A stretch of 64,000 bases of DNA from Farysia itapuensis. Its lineage: Eukaryota > Basidiomycota > Ustilaginomycetes > Ustilaginales > Ustilaginaceae. Below, piece after piece: positions 10,532 through 21,342 of this stretch. The DNA lies in NCBI GenBank assembly GCA_023212645.1, contig JALBYC010000040.1, positions 1-64,000 of the forward strand. Reading direction: 5' to 3'. The notes beneath the pieces are model-generated. The model was not told where the DNA came from. It made no database searches and saw nothing but the letters and a program-made list of their open reading frames with translations. The position numbers were made by a program, and so were the translations under genes. Every line of letters begins with the position of its first letter. Within the stretch, counting starts at the first letter, position 1.

Positions 10532-11102
10532 TGTTAGAAAGATGTCTGGCAGATAGTTGGTGGAAGAAAGACTGAGAGGAGCGGAGTGGACAAAGGATAG
10601 CTCTGCTTTGCGAGGGGCACCTTATATGGCTTTCCTTGTCTGCTTCGTACGTGCTTGAGACACAGATGTCGCTCTGCTCTAGTGCCTGTACTCGAACATC
10701 CTTAGCTAGTTTGCTTTGAAAGCAAAGGAGCTCAGAGCGGCGTTGGGTGAGCCGCCATGGGAAAGGAGCTGACGTAGAACGTCTGCCGGCGATCGAAACC
10801 AAGGTTGAGTCTTCGATGTGAGGGCTGTGACAGTTTGACATCTTGGGCGCTCCTGACGTTGGCGTAAAGTCGCCGAAGTGGCCTGATGCGACATCAAGGA
10901 AGGAAAAGTTGCGGACACTGCGCATAAGCGAGGTCGCAGGCAGAGACGCTGTACAAAGAAGTCCTTTGTTTGACACCTATCTCGGTTGCCTTGGAGAAAG
11001 AAGTCGCCTTTCGCTAAGGAGATGAGGCAAGAATGCACCTGCTTGTCATCGAGAAAGCTCGCTTGGTGTTTCAACGTGGATCGACAGGTTGGACGGGTTC
11101 GG
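10532..11102. other. Intergenic region
   Basis: About 570 bp upstream of the secreted gene starting at 10531 and downstream of the minus-strand secreted gene ending at 11103. It holds the TATA-like box at 10621-10627. A long minus-strand frame crosses it but is Arg/Ser/Cys-rich, lacks a plausible start and is rejected. Confidence 0.5.
10621..10627 (-). promoter_or_regulatory. TATA-like box of the secreted gene at 9856-10531
   Basis: On the minus strand this reads ATATAAG, about 90 bp before the ATG at 10531, followed by a purine/pyrimidine-biased leader. Inferred from motif and position only. Confidence 0.4.
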
Positions 11103-12009
11103 CTAGGGACAATCTGAGAATTTTCTAGCGCTGTCAAGCGAGATATGTGCTTCTTCTGTCGATCGTCTTTCCCATGACGCACAGATCTGCATGTGCACCC
11201 TGTCTCCAACCGACCTGACGGTCGCCGCCTGCACAAACAGACTGCAAAACAAGCCTGAGAACAATTTCGGCGTTTTTGGATTGCAGACAACAGTGTGCTT
11301 TGCGTATCTAGCGAGGGTCGCTTCCGGAACAATCTCCCGAAAGGCGTCGATATCCTCTAAGAGACTGTATCCGGCCTTGTAGCTTGCTGACAACACTTTG
11401 AGCACGGTCGGACGGACCGCAAATCGCTTCACGGGCTCGCTTGTATTCTGAATTCCACCAAGAGAGATGCCGGTCGCCCGTGTCGTCCACTTCGAGCCGC
11501 CCAGATCGTTGAGAAATCTGTATAGCTTTGATCGATCTCTCCGGTCTTTCCAGCATCGCTATCTGTCCGCCGTGGCCTCGAACAATGAGGGAATCAAGCC
11601 ACTCCTTGAAAGTCCAGTCAAACACCGCCGCTCCTCGAGGTTCCATATGGCTGTGGTAGTATGCTTGAAAGCTTGTCAGCAGAGCATACTGCGCTGGAGT
11701 AACGACATAGTGCGAGGCTTGCAAGCGTAGCACCTTCACAGCGAATCGGGTCTCGACGTCCAGACTATTGGGAAATGGGTCTTGAAAGTGATGAACTCTT
11801 TGCACGACCGAGCTGGGCTCGTAGATTGTGGGCACTTCTTGCCGCTCGCCTGCGTGGAGTATGGTGCTTGCCTTGTACATGAACGGAGTGCCATTCTCCG
11901 TGAGGCGAGCGAGCTGCTGTTGGAACTGCTCAAGCACCTCGAGGTTGTTGCTGCCTTGGACCATGGCACAGCAGAACGCGATGACTGCAGCAAATCGAAT
12001 CAGCAGCAT
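11103..12009 (-). pseudogene. Secreted protein gene, probable 1-nt frameshift
   Basis: The ATG at 12009 starts a signal peptide (MLLIRFAAVIAFCCAMVQG). This start is preferred over an upstream in-frame Met at 12078 that would bury it. The frame is protein-like through FDWTFKEWLDSLI (about 11,590) and then becomes Arg-rich and implausible, ending at 11308. The next frame, open from 11558 to 11103, continues with natural-looking sequence (KLYRFLNDLGGSKWTT, then VLKVLSASYKAGYSLLEDI). No intron of the local type (GTAAG donor, 50-75 nt) joins them, so a single extra base around 11,530-11,590 is the simplest explanation: a real mutation or an assembly error. Joined, the product would be about 300 aa. 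I do not recognise the family; an effector-like role is inferred from secretion and context. Confidence 0.6.
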
Positions 12010-12173
12010 CGCGCTGGTTGCTTTCACCAATTGTGGATGCAGTGAGGGAACAAGCAAAAGGGATGCAACCCTCTTCATTCAAGCACACAGTTCAGACAGG
12101 GGGAAGCGAAGCATAAGCCGTGATCCGATTATAAACACGAAAGCAAGCAGGAATGAAGTCCCGGGCCGCTCTT

Positions 12174-13745
12174 TTAATAGATACCGGGAATGATGCGACT
12201 GCGAACAAGGCGGCAGTACTTGTCCCAATCTTTGCCGTACTTTTTCTTGCAAGCCTCGTCGTCTCGAAGCTGTCGGTGGACGAGGAGAACAGCAAAGTAG
12301 GCAACGTAGAAGTAGGTGATGGGCGTGCCAAAGCCGGTGGGGAGACTCCAAGCCCATGCCATGATCCAGTCTCCGAGGTAGTTGGGGTGTCGCGATCGTC
12401 CCCACCAGCCGGATGTGAGCAGCTTGCGACCCGAAGCGGTGGTCATGTACGTGAGGTTTTTGGGGTTATTGCCGTTGCGGAACTCGTTCTTCTCCGAGTT
12501 GGCTTGGCGGAAGATGTAGTAGCCCAGCAAATTGACGCCAATGATGGCGGCGGTGCCGGCGATGCCGAGATGAACAGGTCGGAAGGCAAGGTATCGGGCC
12601 TGCAGACTGTATACGAAAGGCACCCAGACCAGATCACCAACAGATAGCATGAAGCCAAAGCCATCCGTAGTAATATCCATAGTGGAGAAGATGGAAGACT
12701 CCATGTAGAGAGCATCGGCCACGTACCAAAGGTGGAACGCACAGACGAGCACCATGCTGTCGGTAACATGACCGCGGAGCTGGGTGTACTGGTGGCATGC
12801 GCAGCTGATGTCGAGAATTGCCCACAGGATGAGGCCAGGACGGAGCTCGTTGAAGGACTTGATGTCAAAACTGCCGATTTGAGGGTTGAGCTCGCGGCCG
12901 ATGAACCAGTCGTACAGTGCATTGCCGCTGTTGCCGCCGAGCGCTAGCAACTTGGATTCTCCGAAGGAGGAAATGTAGCAGTACGTTGCCTGTGCCATCG
13001 AGTTGAAGAGCGCAGCGGCAACAAGGCCAGGCCAGTGCTGATAGAAGATGGTGAAAGACTGGGCACCCTTGTAGCCAATCCAGGCGGCTGATGCAGCCAT
13101 GGCTACAACAAACGTAGCAAAGGCGTTGAGCTTGTAAGTGACGCGTTGACCGGTGCGCGTCTCGGTGCCCTCAAAGTTTTGACCGGGCAGGATGAGCCAA
13201 GCGACGACAGTGAAGGCGTACCAGGCAAAGTAGATGATCCACGCCTGCGTGTCGAGGAAACTCTCGGCCACTCCGCGCGTAAAGACCGAGTAGAGAGCAG
13301 TCGGCCTGTCGAGAGGCAGTCGCAGATCGCATCCCAAATGCTCGGAGCAAGCAAAGAAGAGGTAGTATGCAAAGAATGGCACCGAGGTTGATACAAACAG
13401 GGCACCAAGGGGACCGCCAAATTCATAATGAGTGGTTTTGGGGCCCAGTTGCTGCTTTGAGAGCGCTTTGGAAGTCATTGTCGACGACTTTCGACGGCGA
13501 ACTGCAGGCGAAGAGGGACTGGGGGAAGCTGCACCGTTTCGAGGAGAGTTCTTAGCTGACGAGGTAGACTTGGGACCACGGGTTGGAGTTGATGGAGCAG
13601 GGGTACTGTTGGTCGACTCGGAAGGTTGAGCGCGACTAGAAGACCGACGGGGTGTACCCGATTGTGCACTACAAATAGATTTGAGCTTAGATGAACAGCA
13701 CACAGCACGAGGTGACGAAGGATCAACTTACCGAGTTGTCACCAT
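12174..13745 (-). CDS. ERG24: Delta(14)-sterol reductase
   Basis: Exons 13745-13732 (only 14 nt) and 13668-12174 encode 502 aa; the 63-nt intron has a GTAAGT donor and TTTGTAG acceptor. It reduces the C14=C15 double bond left after lanosterol 14-alpha demethylation in ergosterol synthesis, in the ER membrane with NADPH. After a Ser/Pro/Thr-rich N-terminal tail come multiple membrane spans and the sterol-reductase signatures LLTSGWWGRSRHPNYLGD and a C-terminal HRQLRDDEACKKKYGKDW, ending IIPGIY. The length is slightly above the usual 430-450 aa because of the N-terminal tail. ERG11, the enzyme of the preceding step, lies in the same window at 57961-59625. Confidence 0.93.
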
Positions 13746-14250
13746 GGTGGAAGCGGATTGGTCAGCGGACGGGCGACAAAATGGGCTGATGCTGCACGTC
13801 GATCGTTGTAGTAGAAAGACAACATGGGGTCCGTATTTGAATCCATCCATTTCTGCCGATGATGATGGCGTTTCGCGTTTCCTGGTTCAATTCTGCGCCC
13901 CTTTGGGCCCTTTTACGGCGCTTTTACACGCATGTTTGGCACTCTTTCTTCATCTTTGTACCGCAAATAGACTCATTCGCCCCGGCTACTCGTGCCGTTC
14001 GCGTCGTCACTGGTTGTACACATCATTTGGACGCGTCCTCCATGGTCGCATCGACCCCGCGTTTCACTTCGCCACTCTGCGCTTCTGCACTTCGCACTTC
14101 TGCACTTCATGCGCTTCTGGAGAGTCTGTCCGCAATCTGACAGGATCATCTCACTTTTAAGATCTGCAGATCTGGGATCTGCAGATCTGAGAGTGTGCGA
14201 GTGTGAGTGCTGCGCTGTCGTCACGCTGCGTACCTGTCATCGGTCGCATC
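13746..14250. promoter_or_regulatory. Divergent promoter region between ERG24 and the XLF-like gene
   Basis: About 505 bp separate the divergent start codons at 13745 and 14251, so both promoters lie here. It contains CACTTC-type short repeats near 14,080-14,110 and the tandem palindromes at 14160-14190. Confidence 0.55.
14160..14190. repeat. Tandem palindromes AGATCTGCAGATCT
   Basis: A 15-bp unit (GATCTGCAGATCTGG/A) occurs twice in direct tandem from 14161 to 14190. Each unit contains a perfect palindrome, AGATCTGCAGATCT at 14160-14173 and GATCTGCAGATC at 14176-14187. It lies 60-90 bp before the ATG of the XLF-like gene, a position suited to a dimeric factor site or a 5'UTR hairpin. Confidence 0.8.
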
Positions 14251-15591
14251 ATGGCCATCTTGGGGGATGGAGACAAGGACGACGACGACAGCGTAGGCCT
14301 ACTGGAATGGTCTCGCCAGCTGGATCGTCGTCTACTCCGCGTTCCCTTTTCTGCGTTGAGAATTACATCCGGCTCGCGGCCTTCTTTGCTGTACAAACTC
14401 GTCTGGTCTGAGCAGCGTCAAGAATGCGGTATTCTGGTCCTAGATCCAGACACATGCGTCGCCTACTATGAAGGCATTTCCCTGCGAACGCTCTCTCGTC
14501 GCACAGACCTGGTCATTTCAGCTGCATCATCCAGTTCGGAGCTGAAACGTATCGTCGAAGCCATCCCTGTTGCGCTACACGAATCTTCGCCGAGCGTGCA
14601 GCCTTTGAAGCGCAACATCGGCTGGGAGCAGTCGCGCTTCTCAGGATCACTCTCCATCAGCGTCAACGATAGGGACAATCCGGATAGCTATCGGTTCAGA
14701 ACTTCCTTTGATCTTGACCCGCTTGACCACGCCGCCCAAGCTGACCTTCTCTCCTCGCACTTTGTTCGGCCACTCCTCAGCCTGGCCAACGCCCTCGCAG
14801 ACTCACAGCACATACCGAATTGCTCGCCAAATGAAGCAGAAATTGCGTCCGCACAGTCTCTCAGACTCATCCAGCGTCAGTCACTACAACTTCTCGGTCT
14901 GCCGGTGCCATACGACCCATCCCATGAGGCATTACCACCGCCAACCGCGACTCTGAGCTCGCGTGACTCGTCTCCTTATCGCGAAAGAGAGCCGGCTCAC
15001 AACGTACCTGATGTCACAGACGTCGATCAAAATGACAACAGCGACGCTGAAGACTCTGTCTTCTTCGGCCCAGCAGGGATACTTAAACCATCCAATTCCT
15101 TTCCAGGGCGGGACATTGTACCAATACAACCTTCATCGCCGGCAAGCGACGATGGTGACGCAACCGTCGTAACCACACAGAAGCTCGACTCCACCGCTGC
15201 GGATCGCAACGCGGCAAGCAAACCTGAACGGACTGCCTTTGTTCCTGCCTCGGTCATCACAGACGATCCTGCCTCGGTCATCACAGACGAGGACTCTGAC
15301 ACAGATGACGAAAATGAGATGCAACTGGGCTTGAACAAGCGTCCAGCATCAGCTGTCTCTAGAAAATCACCTGCACCGGCTCTTGAAACCCTCCCGCCTG
15401 AAGTCCCGTCCGGGCGTCCCTCGACCACAGCTTCCCCTCCAGAATCGTCTACCGCGCCAGCGACCTCACAAAAATCCCCTTCAAAGACATCTGCGGATCG
15501 TACGGAACAGAAGCGTCGACGAGACGAAATCAAGCGAATGAAGGAAGCTGCAGCTGCTAGCGCTGATAGTAGGAAACGGGCGCGGTTCTAA
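14251..15591 (+). CDS. Probable XLF/Nej1-type non-homologous end-joining factor
   Basis: A 446-aa intronless gene. The ATG at 14251 is chosen for its ATCATGG context. The N-terminal ~230 residues look like the XRCC4-superfamily head and stalk of XLF: a WSRQLDRRLL start, LLYKLVWSEQ, LDPDTCVAYYEGIS, then helical sequence up to IQRQSLQLLGLPV. A long acidic, Ser/Pro-rich disordered region follows, including a duplicated PASVITDD unit. The C-terminus is basic and ends SRKRARF, resembling the Ku-binding KBM tail at the end of XLF proteins. In that family the protein bridges DNA ends with XRCC4-ligase IV. The call rests on architecture, not on a decisive motif. Confidence 0.55.
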   Translation: MAILGDGDKDDDDSVGLLEWSRQLDRRLLRVPFSALRITSGSRPSLLYKLVWSEQRQECGILVLDPDTCVAYYEGISLRTLSRRTDLVISAASSSSELKRIVEAIPVALHESSPSVQPLKRNIGWEQSRFSGSLSISVNDRDNPDSYRFRTSFDLDPLDHAAQADLLSSHFVRPLLSLANALADSQHIPNCSPNEAEIASAQSLRLIQRQSLQLLGLPVPYDPSHEALPPPTATLSSRDSSPYREREPAHNVPDVTDVDQNDNSDAEDSVFFGPAGILKPSNSFPGRDIVPIQPSSPASDDGDATVVTTQKLDSTAADRNAASKPERTAFVPASVITDDPASVITDEDSDTDDENEMQLGLNKRPASAVSRKSPAPALETLPPEVPSGRPSTTASPPESSTAPATSQKSPSKTSADRTEQKRRRDEIKRMKEAAAASADSRKRARF

Positions 15592-15775
15592 GCATTGAGT
15601 ACGTCGAAGCGGGCTCATGTAGTAGGTCGTTGGCAGGATCAAGCGGGAATCACTTTTGCGGGAAATTGTGAAATTGGCATGTTAGACCAGTGTTGCGTTC
15701 CGTTGAGGTCGCTTTTTGGCAGATCTGAGAGAAGCGCACTGATCATCACTTCGTCATCCCTCGCACATACACAAG

Positions 15776-16587
15776 ATGGTCGCTCTCTTACGGCCATGGT
15801 CGCAGATTGTGACTCTTCTGGCTGTACTTACGTGCGTTTCGAGAGCAGCCCAGGACTTTCGAGGTCAGATTCAACCCAACGCTGAGCTTCCTCAGCTGAT
15901 CAATCTTGGACCTAATACCAAGGTCGTACTGCACGCCGTGCCAGCGCCGCCTTCTGCGTCCGCAGGCAGTGTGCAGCAGAGTCTCTCTCAGTTGGGCCAG
16001 ACTCGCGATCGTACCACCTGGGTAGCCGTCGATGGAAGCTTCATCATCAAGGACGTGGAAGAAGGGGCCTACACGCTCGAAATCCTCTCCCGCACACACA
16101 CCTTCAACACGTACCGAGTCGATATCGGACCCTCCTCGGACAAAGCCAGCGCTCCACAGATCCGTCTATTCACACCGTAAGTAGCATGCGAGTGTTTCGT
16201 ACCTATCGTCCCCGAAGCTGACACGTTCCTTGCCATGGCAGCGGAACCTCTTTGATCTCGATCCTGTCCTCGAATCTGGTATTTCATCCGCTCATACTGC
16301 ACGCGGTGAAGCGCAAGGACTTTTACACCGAGGCAGCTCCTCTCACTCTTTCATCCTTGATCGGCATGGGTGGACCAATGATGATTCTCGGCGTCGTTGC
16401 CATGGGCTTGGTCTTTGCTCTTCCCAAAATCACCGCAGCCCTCGATCCAGACGCGCAGCGGGAGCTCGCCGAATCGCGCGCCAAAATGCAGAAGCGCATG
16501 GCGGCATTCCAGAGCGGTGACATGTCAACTCTACTGCAGAAAGACGAGAAGCCATCTGGCAAAGCTCAGGCAGTCACGGCCAAGTAG
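15776..16587 (+). CDS. EMC7: ER membrane protein complex subunit 7
   Basis: Exons 15776-16176 and 16242-16587 encode 248 aa; the 65-nt intron has a GTAAGT donor and GGCAG acceptor. A signal peptide (about residues 1-24) leads into a lumenal beta-sandwich of the EMC7/Sop4 type (FRGQIQ, then WVAVDGSFIIKDVEEGAYTLEI, then YRVDI). The second exon carries NPLILHAVKRKDFYTE-like family sequence, a membrane span with GGPMMILGVVAMGLVFALPK, and a cytosolic helical tail (RELAESRAKMQKRMAAF). The complex inserts tail-anchored and multi-pass proteins in the ER. The gene is convergent with the ataxin-10 gene, with stop codons 47 bp apart. Confidence 0.9.
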
Positions 16588-16634
16588 CAATAGTAAATTC
16601 ATCCTTGCGGATCAGTTTGTTTTGGCGTGTGATG

Positions 16635-18649
16635 CTACGAGAACGGGACGGCAACCCCACCACGCTGACTGTCGAATCCGTTCGAAGGGGCAGGCTGCAG
16701 TGATGCCACGAGATCTTGCGATGTTTGGTTGTTTGCCAGAAGGTAGCGCAAGGCAAAGATCGCATGTTCTCGCATATCTGTTCAAGAAGCATTAAGTCAG
16801 CGACTGGATCGAGCTTGAAAGACTTTAGCAGAGACTTACAAGGGTTGCGCTCGTCCAGAACGGTCATGTTGAGAACATGGAACAATCCACCTCTCTCCCG
16901 CACCCTGTCCTGAGCAAATCGAATCTGTTGGCAGGTCAAAGCGAGATCCTCTTGCCTTTCAGCCATCATCGCCTCGCTGACGGCTTCGGTACTAGAGCTT
17001 GAGAGCGGCTGGTAGACGATCGAGCCAATCACGCGCACAAGATCGCGCTTAAGATGGTCGAAACCATAAGTTGGCTGTGGTTGAGAGGATGCTTGGCCTG
17101 TGGAGGACAGTGCATGGCCCGCTGGAAGAGGCGTCGACGGGCCAGCGAGATCCTCCTTCGACCGAAAAGGCGACAAAGCCGGAGCGTACAGGTGCGTCTG
17201 GTTCAAAAGGTCTGTATTGAGGGCTAAGGGTGAGTTCCCCGATCTTCATTGCACCAACTTCGTGAGCTACTCACCTACTAGCTCGTCGATAAAGTCGGCC
17301 TTGGATCGTAAGAATGTCAGGGTGTTTCGGGATACTAGACCCAGACTGAGTACACAACCATCAACAGCCGCGGTAGAGGCACAACTCCAACCGTCAGCAG
17401 ACATGGTGATCGAGAGTAAACACTGCAGAACCAGCAGCAAAGCATGATGGACGCCAATGAGTCTCCGATCCTGAGGCTTTTCCGCTTCGTCTTCTCCCTC
17501 CTTGACTGTCCCTTGTGACATGGCCTTTCTAGCAAACTTGGACAGAGTCGCAAATACATCGACCAGTTTATCCAGCCCTCCATACGCACGCGAGCTGTTC
17601 GAAAAGATTGGGCCACGGTTGTCGGATTCATTGTGCAGAAGTTGACGTTGCCCGAAATGCAGCCAGCTGTCGAGAAGTTTGAGCAGAACAAGCTGGGAAT
17701 TGCTCGTGATCTGCTGGTCTTGCGAGGTGGGCGATGCCGAGACTACTTCCATCGGAGCCAGCTCCTGAACGAGTCGAGCGCTGTAACCTTGCTCAAAGAG
17801 GTGGACAAAGATGTTGTAGATCAAGCCAAGCGTTTCTTCCGGATTCTGAAGGTCTTCTGATGACTCGTCCGGCTCTGCCTGGAGCACTATACTTTCAGCG
17901 GCCTGCAGAAGTGCTTCCACTATTTCCAGCCCGGCAGAAGTACCGCACAGCTCTTGACACCGATGTTGAGTCTGCAGGGCGTCCAGGGGAGCTTTGAGAA
18001 AGTTGATCAGCAGCACGTGCGCCGCATTCTGAGTTGATGGATCAGTGGAAGCCAGTAGCTTGAGGACAATCTTGTCGGATGAGACGGTTGCAATGACTAG
18101 ACGATTCCAGAGCTGAGATTGTACTGTAGCGTTAGCAGTGACGAGATTTGACAGCATCTGTGCAACAGCACGGGCAATTACCACCGTCTCGGCGTCAATC
18201 ATGGCGTGAAAAGACGTCGACGATAGTATCAATGAGTGCAGACGGTCGAATTGCGAGTAGACTCGTTGCTGTGCTTCGGGACATGCTGCCATGCTGTTGC
18301 GCAGGATCCGCACGTGCAGTGTCAGCAGTTGGATCATTTGCTTTCGCGCGCTCGTGACTGTGCTGTGTCTGTCTCCACTCTGCACATCTGCCTCTATGTC
18401 GTCTACTGTTGGTGCTGCTCGGTCCGCTTCCTGCACTTGGTAGGCCTCTTGCAGTAGCACGGTGGAGTTGATTGTGTCGTCAAGAGTTCCCGAAGCGACA
18501 AAGGCACTCCGCTGAGGGGGATCCTGTGCCAGATGCTGAGCTATAGCTTTCAACTGAAGGACAAGTGCTTCGTAGATGGACACATCATGCTTGCTGTCAA
18601 GGTAGCTCTGTGCTGACAGGCAGGCCGTGGATGAGCTGCTTGTGGCCAT
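16635..18649 (-). CDS. Ataxin-10 domain protein (Ctr86-like)
   Basis: Three exons, 18649-17275, 17223-16840 and 16777-16635, encode 633 aa. Introns are 51 nt (GTGAGT donor) and 62 nt (GTAAGT donor). The second junction restores the diagnostic C-terminal ataxin-10 signature: QDRVRERGGLFHVLNMTVLD, then ERNPYMREHAIFALRYLL, then an N-N-x-T-S-Q segment. Upstream is a helical, armadillo-like repeat region (LLTLHVRILRNSMA, LLKLLDSWL). Ataxin-10 homologues are cytosolic scaffold proteins; yeast Ctr86 is essential, with no enzyme activity known. A longer frame extends 5' to 19153 but overlaps the promoter-side flank of the neighbouring secreted gene, so the ATG at 18649 is preferred. Confidence 0.85.
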
Positions 18650-18917
18650 ACTTGATGTCCTCAAACCAGAAGATTGCTTGTGCAGCATCACAATTAAAAA
18701 TCTTAAGCCCAAAGCCGGAACTCGGAACTCAGAACTCGAGAGTCCACAGGCTAGACTAGATGGGAATACGATGACATTAAAAACCATGACGAGATGCAAC
18801 CGAAGTAGGGACGAAGAAGAGTGTATGTCTCTAGAATGTACTGGCTGACCAGGAAGGGGGGGTAAAAAGTGCTGTGCTGATGCGATTCGAGAAGAAAGGT
18901 AGACGCGGCAAGCAAAT

Positions 18918-19688
18918 TTACTTCTTGCTGGAGGTGGTGGCGCAGTTGCCGCCCTTGCAGTATCCAGAAGACAGGGTGATGTAGGTGGGGTCCTGCTGAC
19001 CGGCGTAGTTGGTAGCTTTGTCGGTACCGGAGCATGCCTTGTAGAGAGCGCATGTGAGCTGACCGGGCTGGTACTTGGCCTGAGCGGGCGCAGGGAGCTC
19101 AGCAATGTCCGATGGGTCGTCAGCGTTGTCCTGGTAGATGTTGGCAAAGACACAGCCCGAGGTCTGGTCGCAAGCAGTCAGGCATGCATCGGTGGTGGTG
19201 GTCAGGACGTAGGTCAGGTAGTTGTCGTTGTCAATCGTGGCAGCACCGACAACAGTGCCCTGGTAAACACCGTAAGTGGCGTTGGTGGTGTAGTTGGAGA
19301 AGACCTGCTGGTAGCCCATGTCGCAAACGGGGCCCTGGTCAGGGGTCTTGGGGGGGTTGCAGTTCGGGGGCAGAGGCTTGGAAGGGTTGCCCGATCGGCA
19401 GAACGAGGTCCATGCGAACCAAGGCCACCAGCAGGCAGCCTTGTCACCTCCACTCCAGTACGGGACAGAGCCAGCGGAGCATCCGAAGGTGTAGCTGGGC
19501 TTCGAGTTCGGCTTCCAGGGAGCCTTGCAAGAGTAGGCCGAAGGGTTGGTGTTGAAGGAGAGCGTTCCGAGAGCCTGCTGGATCTGAGCAGAAAGAGCTC
19601 CGCCAGGTCCAAAGGTGGGGGCAGCCTCGACGAAAGAGGCAGCGGCAACAGCTCCAACGGCGATAGCGGCAGTCTTGATCTGAACCAT
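18918..19688 (-). CDS. Secreted Cys-rich PAN/fruit-body-like protein, copy 1
   Basis: An intronless 256-aa protein with a signal peptide (MVQIKTAAIAVGAVAAASFVEA). The mature N-terminal part has a Trp/Cys-rich block (SYTFGCSAGSVPYWSGGDK, then WWPWFAWTSFC). The C-terminal half has an apple/PAN-like pattern: ACLTACDQTSGCVFANIYQD, then CALYKACSG, then YCKGGNC. Similar folds occur in basidiomycete fruit-body-specific and WSC/PAN secreted proteins. The function is unknown; an extracellular carbohydrate- or protein-binding role is inferred. It is about 84% identical by eye to the tandem paralogue at 21343-22143, mainly differing by a 9-residue Gly/Pro insertion after the signal peptide of the latter. 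Its promoter shares an element with that copy. Confidence 0.85.
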   Translation of the reverse strand: MVQIKTAAIAVGAVAAASFVEAAPTFGPGGALSAQIQQALGTLSFNTNPSAYSCKAPWKPNSKPSYTFGCSAGSVPYWSGGDKAACWWPWFAWTSFCRSGNPSKPLPPNCNPPKTPDQGPVCDMGYQQVFSNYTTNATYGVYQGTVVGAATIDNDNYLTYVLTTTTDACLTACDQTSGCVFANIYQDNADDPSDIAELPAPAQAKYQPGQLTCALYKACSGTDKATNYAGQQDPTYITLSSGYCKGGNCATTSSKK

Positions 19689-19788
19689 TGTTGATAGAAT
19701 AGGAAGAAGCTTAGGAGAGTTGAGAAGAAGGAAGAGTGTGTGTGAGAAGATGGAGAAAGAAGATTGATGGGGGGTTGGACACGGCCAT

Positions 19789-19795
19789 CTTTATA
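19789..19795 (-). promoter_or_regulatory. TATA box of PAN-like copy 1
   Basis: The minus strand reads TATAAAG, about 100 bp before the ATG at 19688, a typical distance in fungi. Confidence 0.5.
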
Positions 19796-19977
19796 CCTTC
19801 GTCGAACCAACTAAGACGCGCCTATGAAGCACACAGGCAGACGCCAAGCGGTCTAAGCGCAAAGGAAGGAGAGCGCGCTATGCTTGAAATGCGGGAAACG
19901 GGGACCGTGTTTGAGCCCGTGCAGCCAGCGGGAGGCTGTCGGGAAGGTTTCAGACGAGCACTTGGCGGTAGCTCGAC

Positions 19978-19999
19978 AAACATTTGCCAAATGAGACAG
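19978..19999. promoter_or_regulatory. Shared promoter element, copy at PAN-like gene 1
   Basis: The 22-bp word is AAACATTTGCC then AAATGAGACAG. It lies 290 bp upstream of the ATG at 19688. The promoter of the paralogue has the same word with 20 of 22 matches, 293 bp upstream. A related version with its second half inverted is at 26566-26586. Confidence 0.6.
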
Positions 20000-21342
20000 C
20001 AGTCGGAAGAAGTCATTGCAGGTGTCCCTTTGTGGTGAGACTCCGCAATGTACCGGGAAAGAGAGATCGCCAGGGCTAGACTAGCTCGGCACTTGGTACT
20101 AGAGTGCTGACGAGGTCTGGGCTTGCTTGACAGCTGCAAGGGGAAAGTTGGGTGTCGCTCCGACGGAGCCAATCTGAAACACGTCTTGTCCGGTCTGCTC
20201 CACTCGGGACCCAGTAGAGCGTAGCCGAAGTACCGCACTTGCTAAAGGTCAAGTGGCTTTTGGGCGCGAGGCAAAGGGAGGCGGAACACATTCAGCCAAC
20301 TATGTTTGTGCAGCTGATGAGCCAGACGGCATCTTAATTGTCGGAAGATTTGTCCATCCAGATTGACCATCCAGATTTGCGTTTTGAGGCAGCAGAGAGG
20401 ATCATCGAGGCAGACCAAGCGACGCCCAGCGCACTGTGAGACAGGCGTGCATATGCAGAGCGACGTGTGCGGACCAGGAACGCGCAGTCTAGACAATCGC
20501 AGCTGAAACAGAATTTAATTGAGCCCGGTGCACAAGCTGAGACATTTGCGTTTGGATCGGCATCCGAATGTTTGTATTCACAAACAAGCCCTCTTTCCGT
20601 CCCGAGACATTTGGTTTGTAATTAAGCGATGGAAGCAGCCACACTTTTGGCGAGACTTCCCCTCGCCCGACGGGCTTCAAGCATGCAAGCTATCCACCGA
20701 GATCCGCAGGATCGACCAGGACGATCAACCGACGCCCTAGTGCGAGGTCTCATGCCCCTTGCTTGGATCGCTGCACTGACCTCGGCGCACACATTGATCG
20801 TCAGGGGCTCATTGGATCTGTTCGAGAGATCATTTCAGCCATTCGCCAACCTTTCACAGGTATAGCGGCGCAACCTCAGGCTGCATAGACTGTCTTTGCA
20901 AGGCTGATTTCATCGCTGAGAAGATTTGCACGTGTGCACTGGTCCATTGAGTATCGGGACACCGCGCTTTGAGGTCCGCGGCCTTCATGAGGCATACTTT
21001 GCAGACAAGATTGAAGCAGCGACATATTAAGATCCAAACTCAGGCATCCGACAAGCAGCTTGTTCCAGAACCACGGAACTCAAGAGGGAGCTACAAGTTG
21101 ATGGTACTTTGCAAAACAGCTGATCTAAGCACAAGTCATGCTGCGATCTCGAAAGCCAGGTCTACTTTGTCGCTCAAAGAGACAAATGCACAATCTCGTT
21201 AAGAGTGATATTTTGAGAATTAAGCGGATATATTGTGTCAAAGACCCATGACAAATGCGAGAGAAGATTATGCAAACAAGACGAAGATGACTCTATGCTA
21301 TAGTGCAGACGAAAGAGGAAGGAAGCAAAGCAGGCCAGCTGT

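Larger units (their letters stand above)
19689..21342. promoter_or_regulatory. Long intergenic region between the PAN-like paralogues
   Basis: About 1.65 kb. It holds the promoter of the copy at 18918-19688 (TATA-like box, shared element at 19978-19999) and the 3' flank of the other copy. Two further related words, CTGAGACATTTGCG at 20537-20550 and GAGACATTTGG at 20604-20614, suggest a large regulated promoter. Reading frames of 60-100 codons here have no recognisable homology and are not called. Confidence 0.5.

Noticed and set aside
10706..11332. A 208-codon minus-strand frame overlapping the secreted-protein region
   Set aside because: Arg/Ser/Cys-rich, no convincing start or domain, and it overlaps the better-supported second frame of the gene at 11103-12009.
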